Origin: Clostridia bacterium
GTDB taxonomy: Bacteria > Bacillota > Clostridia > Oscillospirales > Acutalibacteraceae
NCBI GenBank assembly: GCA_017397105.1
Contig: JAFQKF010000043.1
Location: 1 to 56,242 of the forward strand
DNA length: 56,242 nt
Reading direction: 5' to 3'
In this document: piece after piece, positions 43,962 to 51,624 of the stretch
Position numbering within the stretch: position 1 is the stretch's first letter
Layout of the letters: every line of letters begins with the position of its first letter
The notes under the pieces: generated by a model
What the model was told of the DNA's origin: nothing
The model's database searches: none
The model's input: only the letters and a program-made list of their open reading frames with translations
Translations under genes and position numbers: made by a program

Positions 43962-44402
43962 TTAAATAAAATCAATTTTGAGTTCGAGCGTGTTTTCGTC
44001 GATATAAGCTGTAGCCAGCAGACGCAGCTCTTTCTCTTCCTTCTTCTTGAAAAAAATCGTTGCATCTGAAATGGGAGCATCAAGGTATTTGCTGCTTCGG
44101 ACAATCAGCATGTTTCCGCTGCTTGAGGTAAGCTCAAGCTGATTCTTCTGGCTGATCGGCAACGGGTTTCCATCGGGCTGTCTTACAACTACGGGCGGGT
44201 ACTCGATACCCGCAAAACCGAAGTTGCTATTTTCAGCCACGAAGTAAACCAACTTGCTGCCAACGTCTACGATGCTGCAAACGGGAGTTTTGACTCCGTC
44301 TTCATATTTGAAGAAACGCAGCTCGTTTTCCATAAGAGTTATTACGTAGCAACCGACCTTTCTGCCTGAAGTGTTCATTAAAAAGAAGTTTTTAAGCGCC
44401 AT
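43962..44402 (-). CDS. Unknown protein of the second element
   Basis: A 146-residue protein of beta-rich look, for example GRKVGCYVITLMENELRFF and GNMLIVRSSKYLD. No signal peptide or membrane helix. AAGGAGGAG precedes ATG 44402, overlapping the gene before by 11 bases. It may be a distant relative of that gene, with a similar length and order of segments (SIV..., a Gly-Asn-rich turn, ...ELTSSSGN). No family recognised. Confidence 0.6.
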   Translation of the reverse strand: MALKNFFLMNTSGRKVGCYVITLMENELRFFKYEDGVKTPVCSIVDVGSKLVYFVAENSNFGFAGIEYPPVVVRQPDGNPLPISQKNQLELTSSSGNMLIVRSSKYLDAPISDATIFFKKKEEKELRLLATAYIDENTLELKIDFI

Positions 44403-44853
44403 AAGATTCTCCTCCTTGTGCAAAAATCAGATTCAGTTCGCCGTTTTCAACCAGACATCTGCAAAACAAATTTACAGCGTCTCTGTCGAAAAAGCCGATT
44501 GTCATACCGCTCTTGCCGAGATCGGGATAAAATTCGTTTTCACGGAAGATGAATGTTTTACCGTTATTCGTTTTTATTTCTGTCTGTCCCTCCATACCGA
44601 GCGTGACAGGTACGGACCCATATAACCAACGGGCGCCATATTCGAACGGCTTTTGAGTCATCTGGAAATCACGGTTTTCATCAAATCTCAAAAACACATA
44701 TTCGCCGTCAAGGTAATTAACGATTGAGGCAAAGGGCTTTTCGGGATTAGCGGCACTGAAGAAATCAATTGAAATTCCGTCTCTGAGCTTTGCGGTAAAA
44801 ACTTTGCTTTCTCCTTGTGTTGAAATGATCATCTGGTTTTCTTTCTTTGACAT
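44392..44853 (-). CDS. Unknown protein, first gene of the second element's operon
   Basis: A 153-residue soluble, beta-rich protein (VFTAKLRDGISIDFF, FASIVNYLDGEYVFLRF, TEIKTNNGKTFIFRENEF). AGGAGG lies before ATG 44853; the longer frame is not used. No domain recognised. It leads the leftward operon, after a 14-bp palindrome and a strong hairpin, and overlaps the next gene by 11 bases. Confidence 0.6.
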   Translation of the reverse strand: MSKKENQMIISTQGESKVFTAKLRDGISIDFFSAANPEKPFASIVNYLDGEYVFLRFDENRDFQMTQKPFEYGARWLYGSVPVTLGMEGQTEIKTNNGKTFIFRENEFYPDLGKSGMTIGFFDRDAVNLFCRCLVENGELNLIFAQGGESYGA

Positions 44854-44877
44854 GATTTTTTCCTCCTGAAATTTTAA

Positions 44878-44891
44878 TTTTCGTACGAAAA
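44878..44891. promoter_or_regulatory. 14-bp palindrome before the operon
   Basis: TTTTCGTACGAAAA is perfectly palindromic and lies about 25 bases before the start of the gene at 44853; a second GTAC-centred word follows. It may be an operator. Confidence 0.35.
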
Positions 44892-44921
44892 AAGCGATTC
44901 CGTACAAGTTACGGTTTTGGT

Positions 44922-44946
44922 GGAGGGGCAGAAGCTTTGCCCCTCC
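44922..44946. promoter_or_regulatory. Strong GC-rich hairpin
   Basis: GGAGGGGCA and TGCCCCTCC pair perfectly around GAAGCTT. No T-run follows on either strand, so an RNA leader element or operator is more likely than a terminator. Confidence 0.45.
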
Positions 44947-45010
44947 TGATGATGATTGCTTTTTGAGATGGTTTTAATAGCCAACAATGGCAGTTAGAAT
45001 AGTTTGCCTT

Positions 45011-45031
45011 GCGGCGTCAAGGGACCGCCGC
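45011..45031. other. GC-rich hairpin in AT-rich DNA
   Basis: GCGGCG and CGCCGC flank a 9-base loop; it lies between the hairpin at 44922 and the small ORF at 45073. Confidence 0.35.
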
Positions 45032-45072
45032 TACAACAAGAATTCTTAATTGGATGTCCGGTCAGGGAGGCT

Positions 45073-45114
45073 TCAAATACACCACCTCCGAGCAGAACAG
45101 ATTTTACGTTTCAT
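45073..45114 (-). CDS. Possible 13-residue leader peptide
   Basis: ATG at 45112-45114 has a perfect AAGGAGG box nine bases upstream and opens a 13-codon frame (MKRKICSARRWCI). It precedes about 220 bases with two hairpins before the first operon gene, so it could be an attenuation leader or an inert remnant. Confidence 0.3.
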   Translation of the reverse strand: MKRKICSARRWCI

Positions 45115-45328
45115 AAGCATTCCTCCTTGTTATTCAGTTGTAATTTGGCATAGTTTTAAAGAATCAATAAGATATCAGGTTTTTCAGCTGAAAAGTCCTC
45201 CCTTGCAGGGCTTTTTAGCTATCTCCAGGCGTCTCTTATTTATCGTCTATAGTATGTAAGAATGACCAATACAATAAGAAGAAATTTAAAACCTTTAATG
45301 TAAAGCAAAAAAACGAAAAAAATAAAAC

Positions 45329-45377
45329 AAAAAAATCCCCCTCGGAAATGACCCGAAAATCATCTCTGAGGGGGATC
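45329..45377 (-). terminator. Leftward terminator downstream of tracrRNA
   Basis: GATCCCCCTC and GAGGGGGAT pair, with an inner hairpin, and on the minus strand T7 follows. It marks the end of some leftward transcript in 45378-45550, either tracrRNA read-through or a separate RNA. No ORF is seen there. Confidence 0.75.
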
Positions 45378-45551
45378 GCTTGTGGTTATGAAAATGCAGC
45401 TGAAAAATGCCTTTTCCAATTAATTCGGTACGCTTTTGTGCTTCGGAATAAAACACTTCCCGAAGCTCTGTTATGGGAATGATGTTTTGTCGGAATTTAA
45501 ACGAAATATGTTGATATTGTTCCTGAAAAGTGTTAATATTCGATTATAAAA

Positions 45552-45668
45552 CAAAAAAGCCCCGCAAAGCGGAGCTTAATGTTCACACACTGTGAGGTCG
45601 TAAAAACGACGGTTTGAATTAATTTTTATTTGAACTTGTAGTGTAAATCTCATAAGGTGTTTGAGATC
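45552..45668 (-). ncRNA. tracrRNA: tracrRNA
   Basis: Read leftward, the anti-repeat (about 45628-45668) pairs with the CRISPR repeat: UUACACUAC with GUAGUGUAA as upper stem, an AAG bulge as in the S. pyogenes duplex, and UCAAAU with GUUUGA as lower stem. Then follow a nexus-like hairpin (GUCGU-UUUU-ACGAC), a CACA/UGUG hairpin and the terminator GCUCCGC-UUU-GCGGGGC with T6 at 45551-45573. The 3' part binds Cas9; with crRNA it is matured by RNase III. It runs opposite to cas9. Confidence 0.88.
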
Positions 45669-45674
45669 GTTTTT

Positions 45675-45702
45675 ATTATAGCAGAAATAATTTGAATGTC
45701 AA
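45675..45702 (-). promoter_or_regulatory. tracrRNA promoter
   Basis: On the minus strand TTGACA (45702-45697) and TATAAT (45680-45675) are spaced by 16 bases; the start would be near 45668. It lies within 45 bases of the cas9 start codon, so the tracrRNA promoter occupies the cas9 leader DNA. Confidence 0.8.
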
Positions 45703-45719
45703 TATATGGAGGCAATTTT

Positions 45720-48700
45720 ATGAAAAATCCGAAGGACTATTACATTGGACTCGATATTGGTACTGATTCAATTGGTTGGGCTGTAACTGATGTTAGTTAC
45801 AATATTCTTAAATTCAAGGGTAATGCTCAATGGGGAATCCGCCTTCTTGATGAATGTAAGACGGCTGAAGAAAGACGCGCTTTCAGGTCTTCAAGGCGCA
45901 GAACTCAACGCAACAAGTTCAGGATACAATGTCTGGAAATGTTGTTTAACGAAGAAATTGCAAAGAAAGACATTGCTTTCTATCAAAGATTACACGATAG
46001 CAATCTTTGGGAAGAAGACAAATCAATTCCGGGCAAATACTCATTGTTTAACGATTCTGATTTTAGTGACAAAGATTATCATAAGAAATACCCCACAATT
46101 TATCATTTGAGGAAAAGGCTTGTTGATAGCGATGAGCCTGTTGATGTGCGCCTTGTTTTTCTTGCAGTAAGTCATATTATCAAAAACAGAGGCCATTTTT
46201 TATTTGATTCTGAGACATTGGGTGATAATGCAATTCCGTGTTTTGATGATGTTTGGGGTGATTTGACTGTATATCTTGCGGATGAATTTGAAGTTCATCT
46301 TGAATGTCAGAGTGTTGAAGCGGTATGTAATATACTGAAAAATCGCAACTTGTCTATTACCTCCAAAAAGATATCGTTGCTCAAGGAGTTTTCGGCAAGC
46401 AAAAAGGACGAACCGATTAATTCGATTGTGACACTTTTAGCAGGCGGAACAGCGAAGGCTGCAGATTTATTCTCGGACGAAAACTTGAAAGATTCCGAAG
46501 CGTCCAAAATAGTTCTCTCAAGCGGTTATGATGAAAAAGCAGATATTTATGAGTCTGTTTTAGGTGACAGATTTGAACTTGTTGAAAGAATTAAAGCTGT
46601 ATATGATTGGGCATTACTTGCAGATGTTTTGAACAATCACAGATATATTTCTTTTGCAAAATGCGATATATACAATAAGCATAAATCAGATTTGAAAACT
46701 CTGAAATCGTTTGTTAAATCGTATGCTCCTGAGAAGAAGAGACTGATTTTCAGTGAGAACAAAGCAGGTGTATGCAATTATCTCGCATATTCGGGTCATT
46801 CAACAAAAGAGGTTGTTGAGAAAAGATGTCAGCAGCAGGATTTTTTGGATTTTCTGAAAAAACAGCTTCCTAAGGAGAATAAAGATAAAAAATATGATCA
46901 GATGTATTCTGAAATTGCTTTGGGAACTTTTTTGCCTAAAATTGTAAGCAAAGATAATGCGGTTATACCTATGCAGGTTAATAAGGCAGAGTTAGTGGCT
47001 ATATTAAAGAATGCTTCCGTATATTTGCCGTTTTTAAATGAGATTGATGAAACAGGTAAAACGGTTTCGGATAAAATTCTGGATGTTTTCTCGTTTAGAA
47101 TTCCCTATTATGTAGGACCTCTTAACAGACATAGCAAACGCTCTTGGATTGAAAGAACGAACGATAAAATATATCCTTGGAATTTTGCTTCTGTTGTAGA
47201 TGTTGATAAAAGTGCTGAAAGATTTATAGAGAATCTTACGAGTAAGTGTACGTATATCTTTGCTGCGGAAGTTTTGCCTAAGTGTTCGTTACTGTATAGC
47301 AAATTTGCCGTTCTTAATGAGCTTAATAATTTGAAAATTGACGGCGAAAAAATCAGTGTTGAGTTGAAACAAAAGATTTATAATGAGCTTTTTATGTGCA
47401 ACAATAAAGTTACTTCTGCAAGGTTGAAGAGGTATCTGAAATCATACGGCATAGAAGGTGATATTACAGGAATTGATGGAGATTTTAAAAATTCTCTGAA
47501 ATCGTACTGTGATTTATCATCTTTTAATTTGACTGATGCGCAAAAAGAAGAAGTTATAAAAGCAATCACAATTTTTGGCGACGATAAAGGATTGTTGAAA
47601 AAGAGATTGAAAGCTTTGTACGCAGATAAGCTTTCTAAGGATGATATTTACAAACTCAGCAAATTAAAATATACCGGTTGGGGCAGGCTTTCACGTGAAT
47701 TCTTATCGGAAATTGAAGCAACGAATATTGAAACAGGAGAAGTCAATAGCATAATTAATTTTATGTGGGAAACCAATAACAATCTTATGCAGCTTTTAAG
47801 CAATGATTTTGATTTCCTGAAGGCAATTGATGAAGTTAACGGTGACAGAAAGTTTACAACGCTTAAAAAAGAGGTTGAAGAGCTTTACGTTTCGCCGAAG
47901 GTTAAAAGGCCTATATATCAGGCGATGAAGATTGTTGAAGAACTTGTGAAAATCAATGGCCGTCAACCTAAAAAGATTTTTATTGAAGTTGCACGCGGTG
48001 AAGAGGAAAAGAAACGTACCGTTTCAAGAAAGGCTCGTCTTTTAGAGTTATATAAAGCTTGTAAAAAAGAAAACGAAGCTTTGTATAATGCAATAGTAAA
48101 CACCGAAGAAAACGAGTTCAGAAGAGATGCGCTTTTCCTTTATTATACGCAGTTTGGTAAATGCATGTATACAGGAAAATCAATATCTCTGGAAGAGATT
48201 TACAACAGAAATCTTTATGATATTGATCATATCTTCCCGCGTTCAAAACTCAAGGATGACAGTATTGATAACAGGGTTTTGGTTACAAAAGAATCCAATG
48301 AAGCTAAGGGTAACGTTTACCCTGTGGCGCAGAATATCAGAGAGAATCAGTTGCCTTTCTGGAAGATGTTGCTTGATAAAGAGTTGATAAGTCAAAAGAA
48401 ATTTGAAAGACTTACCCGCAATACTCCGCTTACAGATGATGAACTCTCTTCATTTATCAGCCGTCAGCTTGTTGAAACAAGGCAGTCCACAAAGGCGGTT
48501 GCTCAGCTTCTTAACAAACGCTATGATTCGGAAATAGTTTATGTAAAGGCGGGTCTTGTTTCTGATTTCAGGCAGCAGTATGGGCTTGTAAAATGCCGTG
48601 AGGTCAATGATTTACATCACGCAAAAGATGCTTATCTCAATATTGTTGTAGGCAATGTTTATAATACCAGATTCAATCACAGCAAATATGCATTTATTTC

Positions 48701-49676
48701 TGATTTGCAGGCAGGCAAGGTAAGCCTCAATCAGATGTTTGTTTATCCTACTGATAATGCGTGGTCAGTAAGCGACGAAAACAAATCCATTGATATTGTA
48801 AAAAAGACTATGGATAAAAACAATATCAGATTCACCCGTTATTCATTCAGGCAAAAAGGCGGTTTGTTTGACCAGAACATATTGAAAAAAGGAAAAGGAC
48901 AGGTTCCGGTCAAGATGAATTCGCCTATGGAGGATATTGATAAATACGGCGGATATAACCGTGCAACTTCTACTTGCTTCTCGTTGGTTTCTTATGTTAA
49001 TGAAAAAGGGGAGGCGGTTAAGCAGTTTATTCCGATTGATTTGCATGAAGAAATCCGATATCTCGAAAATCCGAAGGCTTTTATTGACAGTAAGCTTTCT
49101 GTTGATGCAAAGGTTATTATTCCTTGTGTTAAGTACAATGCCTTGGTTAGCATTGACGGTTTCAGGATGCATATCAGCAGTAAAAGCGGCGGAGGCGCAA
49201 AAATTGTGTATAAACCCGCAATGCAGCTTGTTTTATCTCCCGGGTTGGAAGAATACATTAAGAAGATTTCCAACTATCTGAAGAAGTGCGTTGAACTGAA
49301 CAGGGAAAAAGAGATAACAAAGTTTGACGGAATAACTCTTGAAAATAACCTTTCTTTATACGATGCTCTTGCTGACAAGCTTGGCAATACAATTATGAAG
49401 GTTAAGTTTTCCAATACCGCAAACGCTATGGAATCCAAAAGAAACGTTTTTGAAAAGCTTTCTCTTAAAAATCAGTGCGAAGTGTTGATGGAGGTCTTGA
49501 GTATTGTTCATTCAAACGTTCGTACGGGAGATTTAACTTTAATTGGTGAGGCAAAAAATAGTGGAACAGTTACAACAAATAGTAAAATTTTGCCCACTAA
49601 AAATGTCAAATCATTCAAGCTTATAAATCAATCAATAACAGGACTTTTTGAACAGGAGACAGAATTACTGGATTAA
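45720..49676 (+). CDS. cas9: Cas9 endonuclease (type II-A)
   Basis: A 1318-residue RNA-guided nuclease. RuvC-I has Asp12 in GLDIGTDSIGWA, the Arg-rich bridge helix lies at about 50-80 (RRAFRSSRRRTQR), RuvC-II has Glu756 in IFIEVARG, HNH has His837 in DIDHIFPRS, and RuvC-III has His966 and Asp970 in HHAKDAYLN. All catalytic residues are present, so it should be active. ATG 45720 with GGAGG fits better than the ATG eight codons upstream, which overlaps that box. With tracrRNA and crRNA it cuts invading DNA. Confidence 0.97.
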   Translation: MKNPKDYYIGLDIGTDSIGWAVTDVSYNILKFKGNAQWGIRLLDECKTAEERRAFRSSRRRTQRNKFRIQCLEMLFNEEIAKKDIAFYQRLHDSNLWEEDKSIPGKYSLFNDSDFSDKDYHKKYPTIYHLRKRLVDSDEPVDVRLVFLAVSHIIKNRGHFLFDSETLGDNAIPCFDDVWGDLTVYLADEFEVHLECQSVEAVCNILKNRNLSITSKKISLLKEFSASKKDEPINSIVTLLAGGTAKAADLFSDENLKDSEASKIVLSSGYDEKADIYESVLGDRFELVERIKAVYDWALLADVLNNHRYISFAKCDIYNKHKSDLKTLKSFVKSYAPEKKRLIFSENKAGVCNYLAYSGHSTKEVVEKRCQQQDFLDFLKKQLPKENKDKKYDQMYSEIALGTFLPKIVSKDNAVIPMQVNKAELVAILKNASVYLPFLNEIDETGKTVSDKILDVFSFRIPYYVGPLNRHSKRSWIERTNDKIYPWNFASVVDVDKSAERFIENLTSKCTYIFAAEVLPKCSLLYSKFAVLNELNNLKIDGEKISVELKQKIYNELFMCNNKVTSARLKRYLKSYGIEGDITGIDGDFKNSLKSYCDLSSFNLTDAQKEEVIKAITIFGDDKGLLKKRLKALYADKLSKDDIYKLSKLKYTGWGRLSREFLSEIEATNIETGEVNSIINFMWETNNNLMQLLSNDFDFLKAIDEVNGDRKFTTLKKEVEELYVSPKVKRPIYQAMKIVEELVKINGRQPKKIFIEVARGEEEKKRTVSRKARLLELYKACKKENEALYNAIVNTEENEFRRDALFLYYTQFGKCMYTGKSISLEEIYNRNLYDIDHIFPRSKLKDDSIDNRVLVTKESNEAKGNVYPVAQNIRENQLPFWKMLLDKELISQKKFERLTRNTPLTDDELSSFISRQLVETRQSTKAVAQLLNKRYDSEIVYVKAGLVSDFRQQYGLVKCREVNDLHHAKDAYLNIVVGNVYNTRFNHSKYAFISDLQAGKVSLNQMFVYPTDNAWSVSDENKSIDIVKKTMDKNNIRFTRYSFRQKGGLFDQNILKKGKGQVPVKMNSPMEDIDKYGGYNRATSTCFSLVSYVNEKGEAVKQFIPIDLHEEIRYLENPKAFIDSKLSVDAKVIIPCVKYNALVSIDGFRMHISSKSGGGAKIVYKPAMQLVLSPGLEEYIKKISNYLKKCVELNREKEITKFDGITLENNLSLYDALADKLGNTIMKVKFSNTANAMESKRNVFEKLSLKNQCEVLMEVLSIVHSNVRTGDLTLIGEAKNSGTVTTNSKILPTKNVKSFKLINQSITGLFEQETELLD

Positions 49677-49689
49677 TGAGGTGACAGTT

Positions 49690-50565
49690 ATGGGATGGCG
49701 CACGGTTGTTGTTTCAAAACCGTCAAAACTGGATTTGAAATTAGGCTATATGGTTGTGCGGGACAGTGAAGGAACCGTCAGAGTACATATAAGCGAGATT
49801 TCTGTTTTGATAATTGAAAACACGGCGTCATCCGTAACTGCTGCATTGCTGAATGAACTTACAAAGCAAAAAATCAAAGTGATTTTCTGTGATGAAAAAA
49901 GGAACCCTTCCTCTGAACTTGTTTCATATTACGGGTGCCACGATAGCTCGTTGAAAGTCCGTAGCCAGATGGAGTGGAAATCGGAATCAAAGCAGGCTGT
50001 TTGGACTGCTATCGTTACTGAAAAGATTAAAAATCAGCGAAATAATCTGGTTTATTTTCAACTTACCGAATATCAATTGCTTGACCGTTACCTTGAAGAA
50101 CTTGAGTTTAACGATGAAACCAACAGGGAAGGGCACGCTGCAAAAGTTTATTTTAATGCGATGTTTGGTAAAAATTTTTCTCGCTCTGAGGATTGCCCGA
50201 TTAATGCAATGCTGAATTACGGATACGGTATTATCCTGTCGTGTGTAAACAGGGAAATCGTTTCTAACGGTTACGTAACTCAGATTGGATTGTTTCACGA
50301 TAATATGTTTAATCAGTTTAATCTCGGGTCGGATATAATGGAGCCGTTAAGGGCTATTGTTGACCGGAAAACAAAGGAGTATATGCCTGAGAAATTTGAA
50401 AAAGAGGAAAAAAAGGTGGTATTGGAATTGCTGAGCAACGAGCTGCTTGTTGACGGAAAGCGGCAAACTTTGCTCAATGCAATAAGAATATATGTAAAAA
50501 GTGTTTTTGATGCAATTGAAAATAACGATATTTCAAACATAAAATTTTACAGTTATGAGTTATAG
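49690..50565 (+). CDS. cas1: Cas1 integrase (type II)
   Basis: A 291-residue protein that inserts new spacers with Cas2. MGWRTVVVSKPSKLDL is the usual type II start, and GHAAKVYFNAMFG holds the catalytic Glu/His region; CPINAMLNYGYGI follows, another family block. GAGGTGACAG lies before ATG 49690; the track frame begins earlier inside cas9. It begins 13 bases after cas9 and overlaps cas2 by 11 bases. Confidence 0.96.
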   Translation: MGWRTVVVSKPSKLDLKLGYMVVRDSEGTVRVHISEISVLIIENTASSVTAALLNELTKQKIKVIFCDEKRNPSSELVSYYGCHDSSLKVRSQMEWKSESKQAVWTAIVTEKIKNQRNNLVYFQLTEYQLLDRYLEELEFNDETNREGHAAKVYFNAMFGKNFSRSEDCPINAMLNYGYGIILSCVNREIVSNGYVTQIGLFHDNMFNQFNLGSDIMEPLRAIVDRKTKEYMPEKFEKEEKKVVLELLSNELLVDGKRQTLLNAIRIYVKSVFDAIENNDISNIKFYSYEL

Positions 50566-50875
50566 ATTTATGAGAGTTATTGTCTTTTTTGATTTACCAA
50601 CAGAAACAGGCGAGGATAAGCGAAACTACAGGAAGTTCAGAAAATATTTAATTAAAAGCGGCTTTATGATGCTTCAGGAGTCTGTTTATGCAAAGCTTGC
50701 ATTAAACTATACTCAGGTTGATCAGGTGATAACGGAAGTGAAGAAAAGTAAACCTCCTAAGGGTTCTGTTCAGATTTTATCAGTAACAGAAAAACAGTTT
50801 TCAAAAATGGAGCATATTTCAGGCAAAAGCAGTACCAACATTATTAATACCGATGAAAGGTTGCTGATTTTGTGA
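50555..50875 (+). CDS. cas2: Cas2
   Basis: A 106-residue protein forming the Cas1-Cas2 adaptation complex. The ferredoxin-like start MRVIVFFDLPTETGEDKRNY contains the metal-site Asp. The first ATG (50555) overlaps the cas1 stop; an ATG five codons on is also possible. It ends over the start of csn2. Confidence 0.95.
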   Translation: MSYRFMRVIVFFDLPTETGEDKRNYRKFRKYLIKSGFMMLQESVYAKLALNYTQVDQVITEVKKSKPPKGSVQILSVTEKQFSKMEHISGKSSTNIINTDERLLIL

Positions 50876-51546
50876 TAATGGTAAGTTTTGATTTTTTGTC
50901 AAAAACAATTTGTCCGGATGAAAAGAAAGTGGATGTTTTATGCATTGAGAACCATAACCTTTTCAGAAGAATTTACAATGCATTTCTGTCGGGAGAAACG
51001 GAAGAAAATAATATTGTTTTTTCAGAAAACTACGTTCCTCTTAAGTTCAAGGGTAATGTTTGCTTTCTGGATGATTATTTCAGGCTTGCATATTCTAATT
51101 CAATAATGAAAAAACTGTATGAACGTATTGAGGATTACTGTTACAGTGAAATGGAAAGAGAAACGGTTCAATTAAAATCACATCTTGTAGGTTATATGGA
51201 ACAGATTGTGAAAGGCTTTGATTTCGATTTTGAATTCAATTACGAATTTGCACTTCCGGAATTATTCAAATTGATGAATATGAAACCCGTTGCGGATAAT
51301 TATGATGTTTTGAATGCTTTGATTGATTACATTTTGATTCTTAATAAATACGCTCCGCCAAAATGCTTTGTTCTTATGAATTTGCATTTATATTTTTCTG
51401 AAAATGAGCTTGATTTGTTTTATGGTGATATGATAAATAATCATATAAAACTGCTGGTTATTGAGAGCAGAACGGTTTTCAAGAAAAGCATAAATGAAAA
51501 TCTTATTATTTATGATAATGATTTTTGTGAAATATTTGAAAATTAA
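50872..51546 (+). CDS. csn2: Csn2, short form
   Basis: A 224-residue protein that defines subtype II-A and aids spacer acquisition by holding DNA ends as a ring. The N-terminal CIENHNLFRRIYNAF block and the end IIYDNDFCEIFEN fit the family; length suits the short Csn2 group. Start is GTG 50872, overlapping the cas2 stop by four bases; ATG 50878 is the alternative. Its last codons hold the -35 box of the array promoter. Confidence 0.88.
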   Translation: MIMVSFDFLSKTICPDEKKVDVLCIENHNLFRRIYNAFLSGETEENNIVFSENYVPLKFKGNVCFLDDYFRLAYSNSIMKKLYERIEDYCYSEMERETVQLKSHLVGYMEQIVKGFDFDFEFNYEFALPELFKLMNMKPVADNYDVLNALIDYILILNKYAPPKCFVLMNLHLYFSENELDLFYGDMINNHIKLLVIESRTVFKKSINENLIIYDNDFCEIFEN

Positions 51547-51564
51547 TGTAATATGTTATATAAT
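51536..51564 (+). promoter_or_regulatory. CRISPR array promoter
   Basis: TTGAAA (51536-51541) and TATAAT (51559-51564) with a 17-base spacer; pre-crRNA would start near 51571. The -35 lies at the end of csn2. Confidence 0.7.
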
Positions 51565-51624
51565 ATATCTGTCTTATGGAATGTCCTGCAAAAGTGTAGT
51601 GTATGCAGTATACTCTCATTTGAG
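51547..51624 (+). promoter_or_regulatory. CRISPR leader with anchoring motif
   Basis: The 78-base AT-rich leader ends in ATTTGAG (51618-51624), directly against the first repeat. This is the leader-anchoring sequence known from Streptococcus type II-A loci, where Cas1-Cas2 inserts new spacers. Confidence 0.8.

Larger units (their letters stand above)
38256..44853. mobile_element. Second integrated element with rolling-circle-type Rep
   Basis: All ten genes run leftward and are visibly AT-richer than the core: unknown cargo, tyrosine integrase, excisionase-like, three Cys-rich mini-proteins, gene II/X-type replication protein and four small or secreted proteins. No relaxase, coat, Zot-like ATPase or conjugation gene is seen. 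The limits given are those of the genes; I could not find matching att repeats, and the true ends may lie at about 38224-38255 and in 44854-45330. It may be an integrative plasmid-like or filamentous-phage-derived element. Confidence 0.6.

Noticed and set aside
45181-45194. TTTTCAGCTGAAAA palindrome and a similar CAGCTGAAAA at about 45399
   Set aside because: Could be an att or operator word, but I found no matching copy at 38100-38260, so it is not called.
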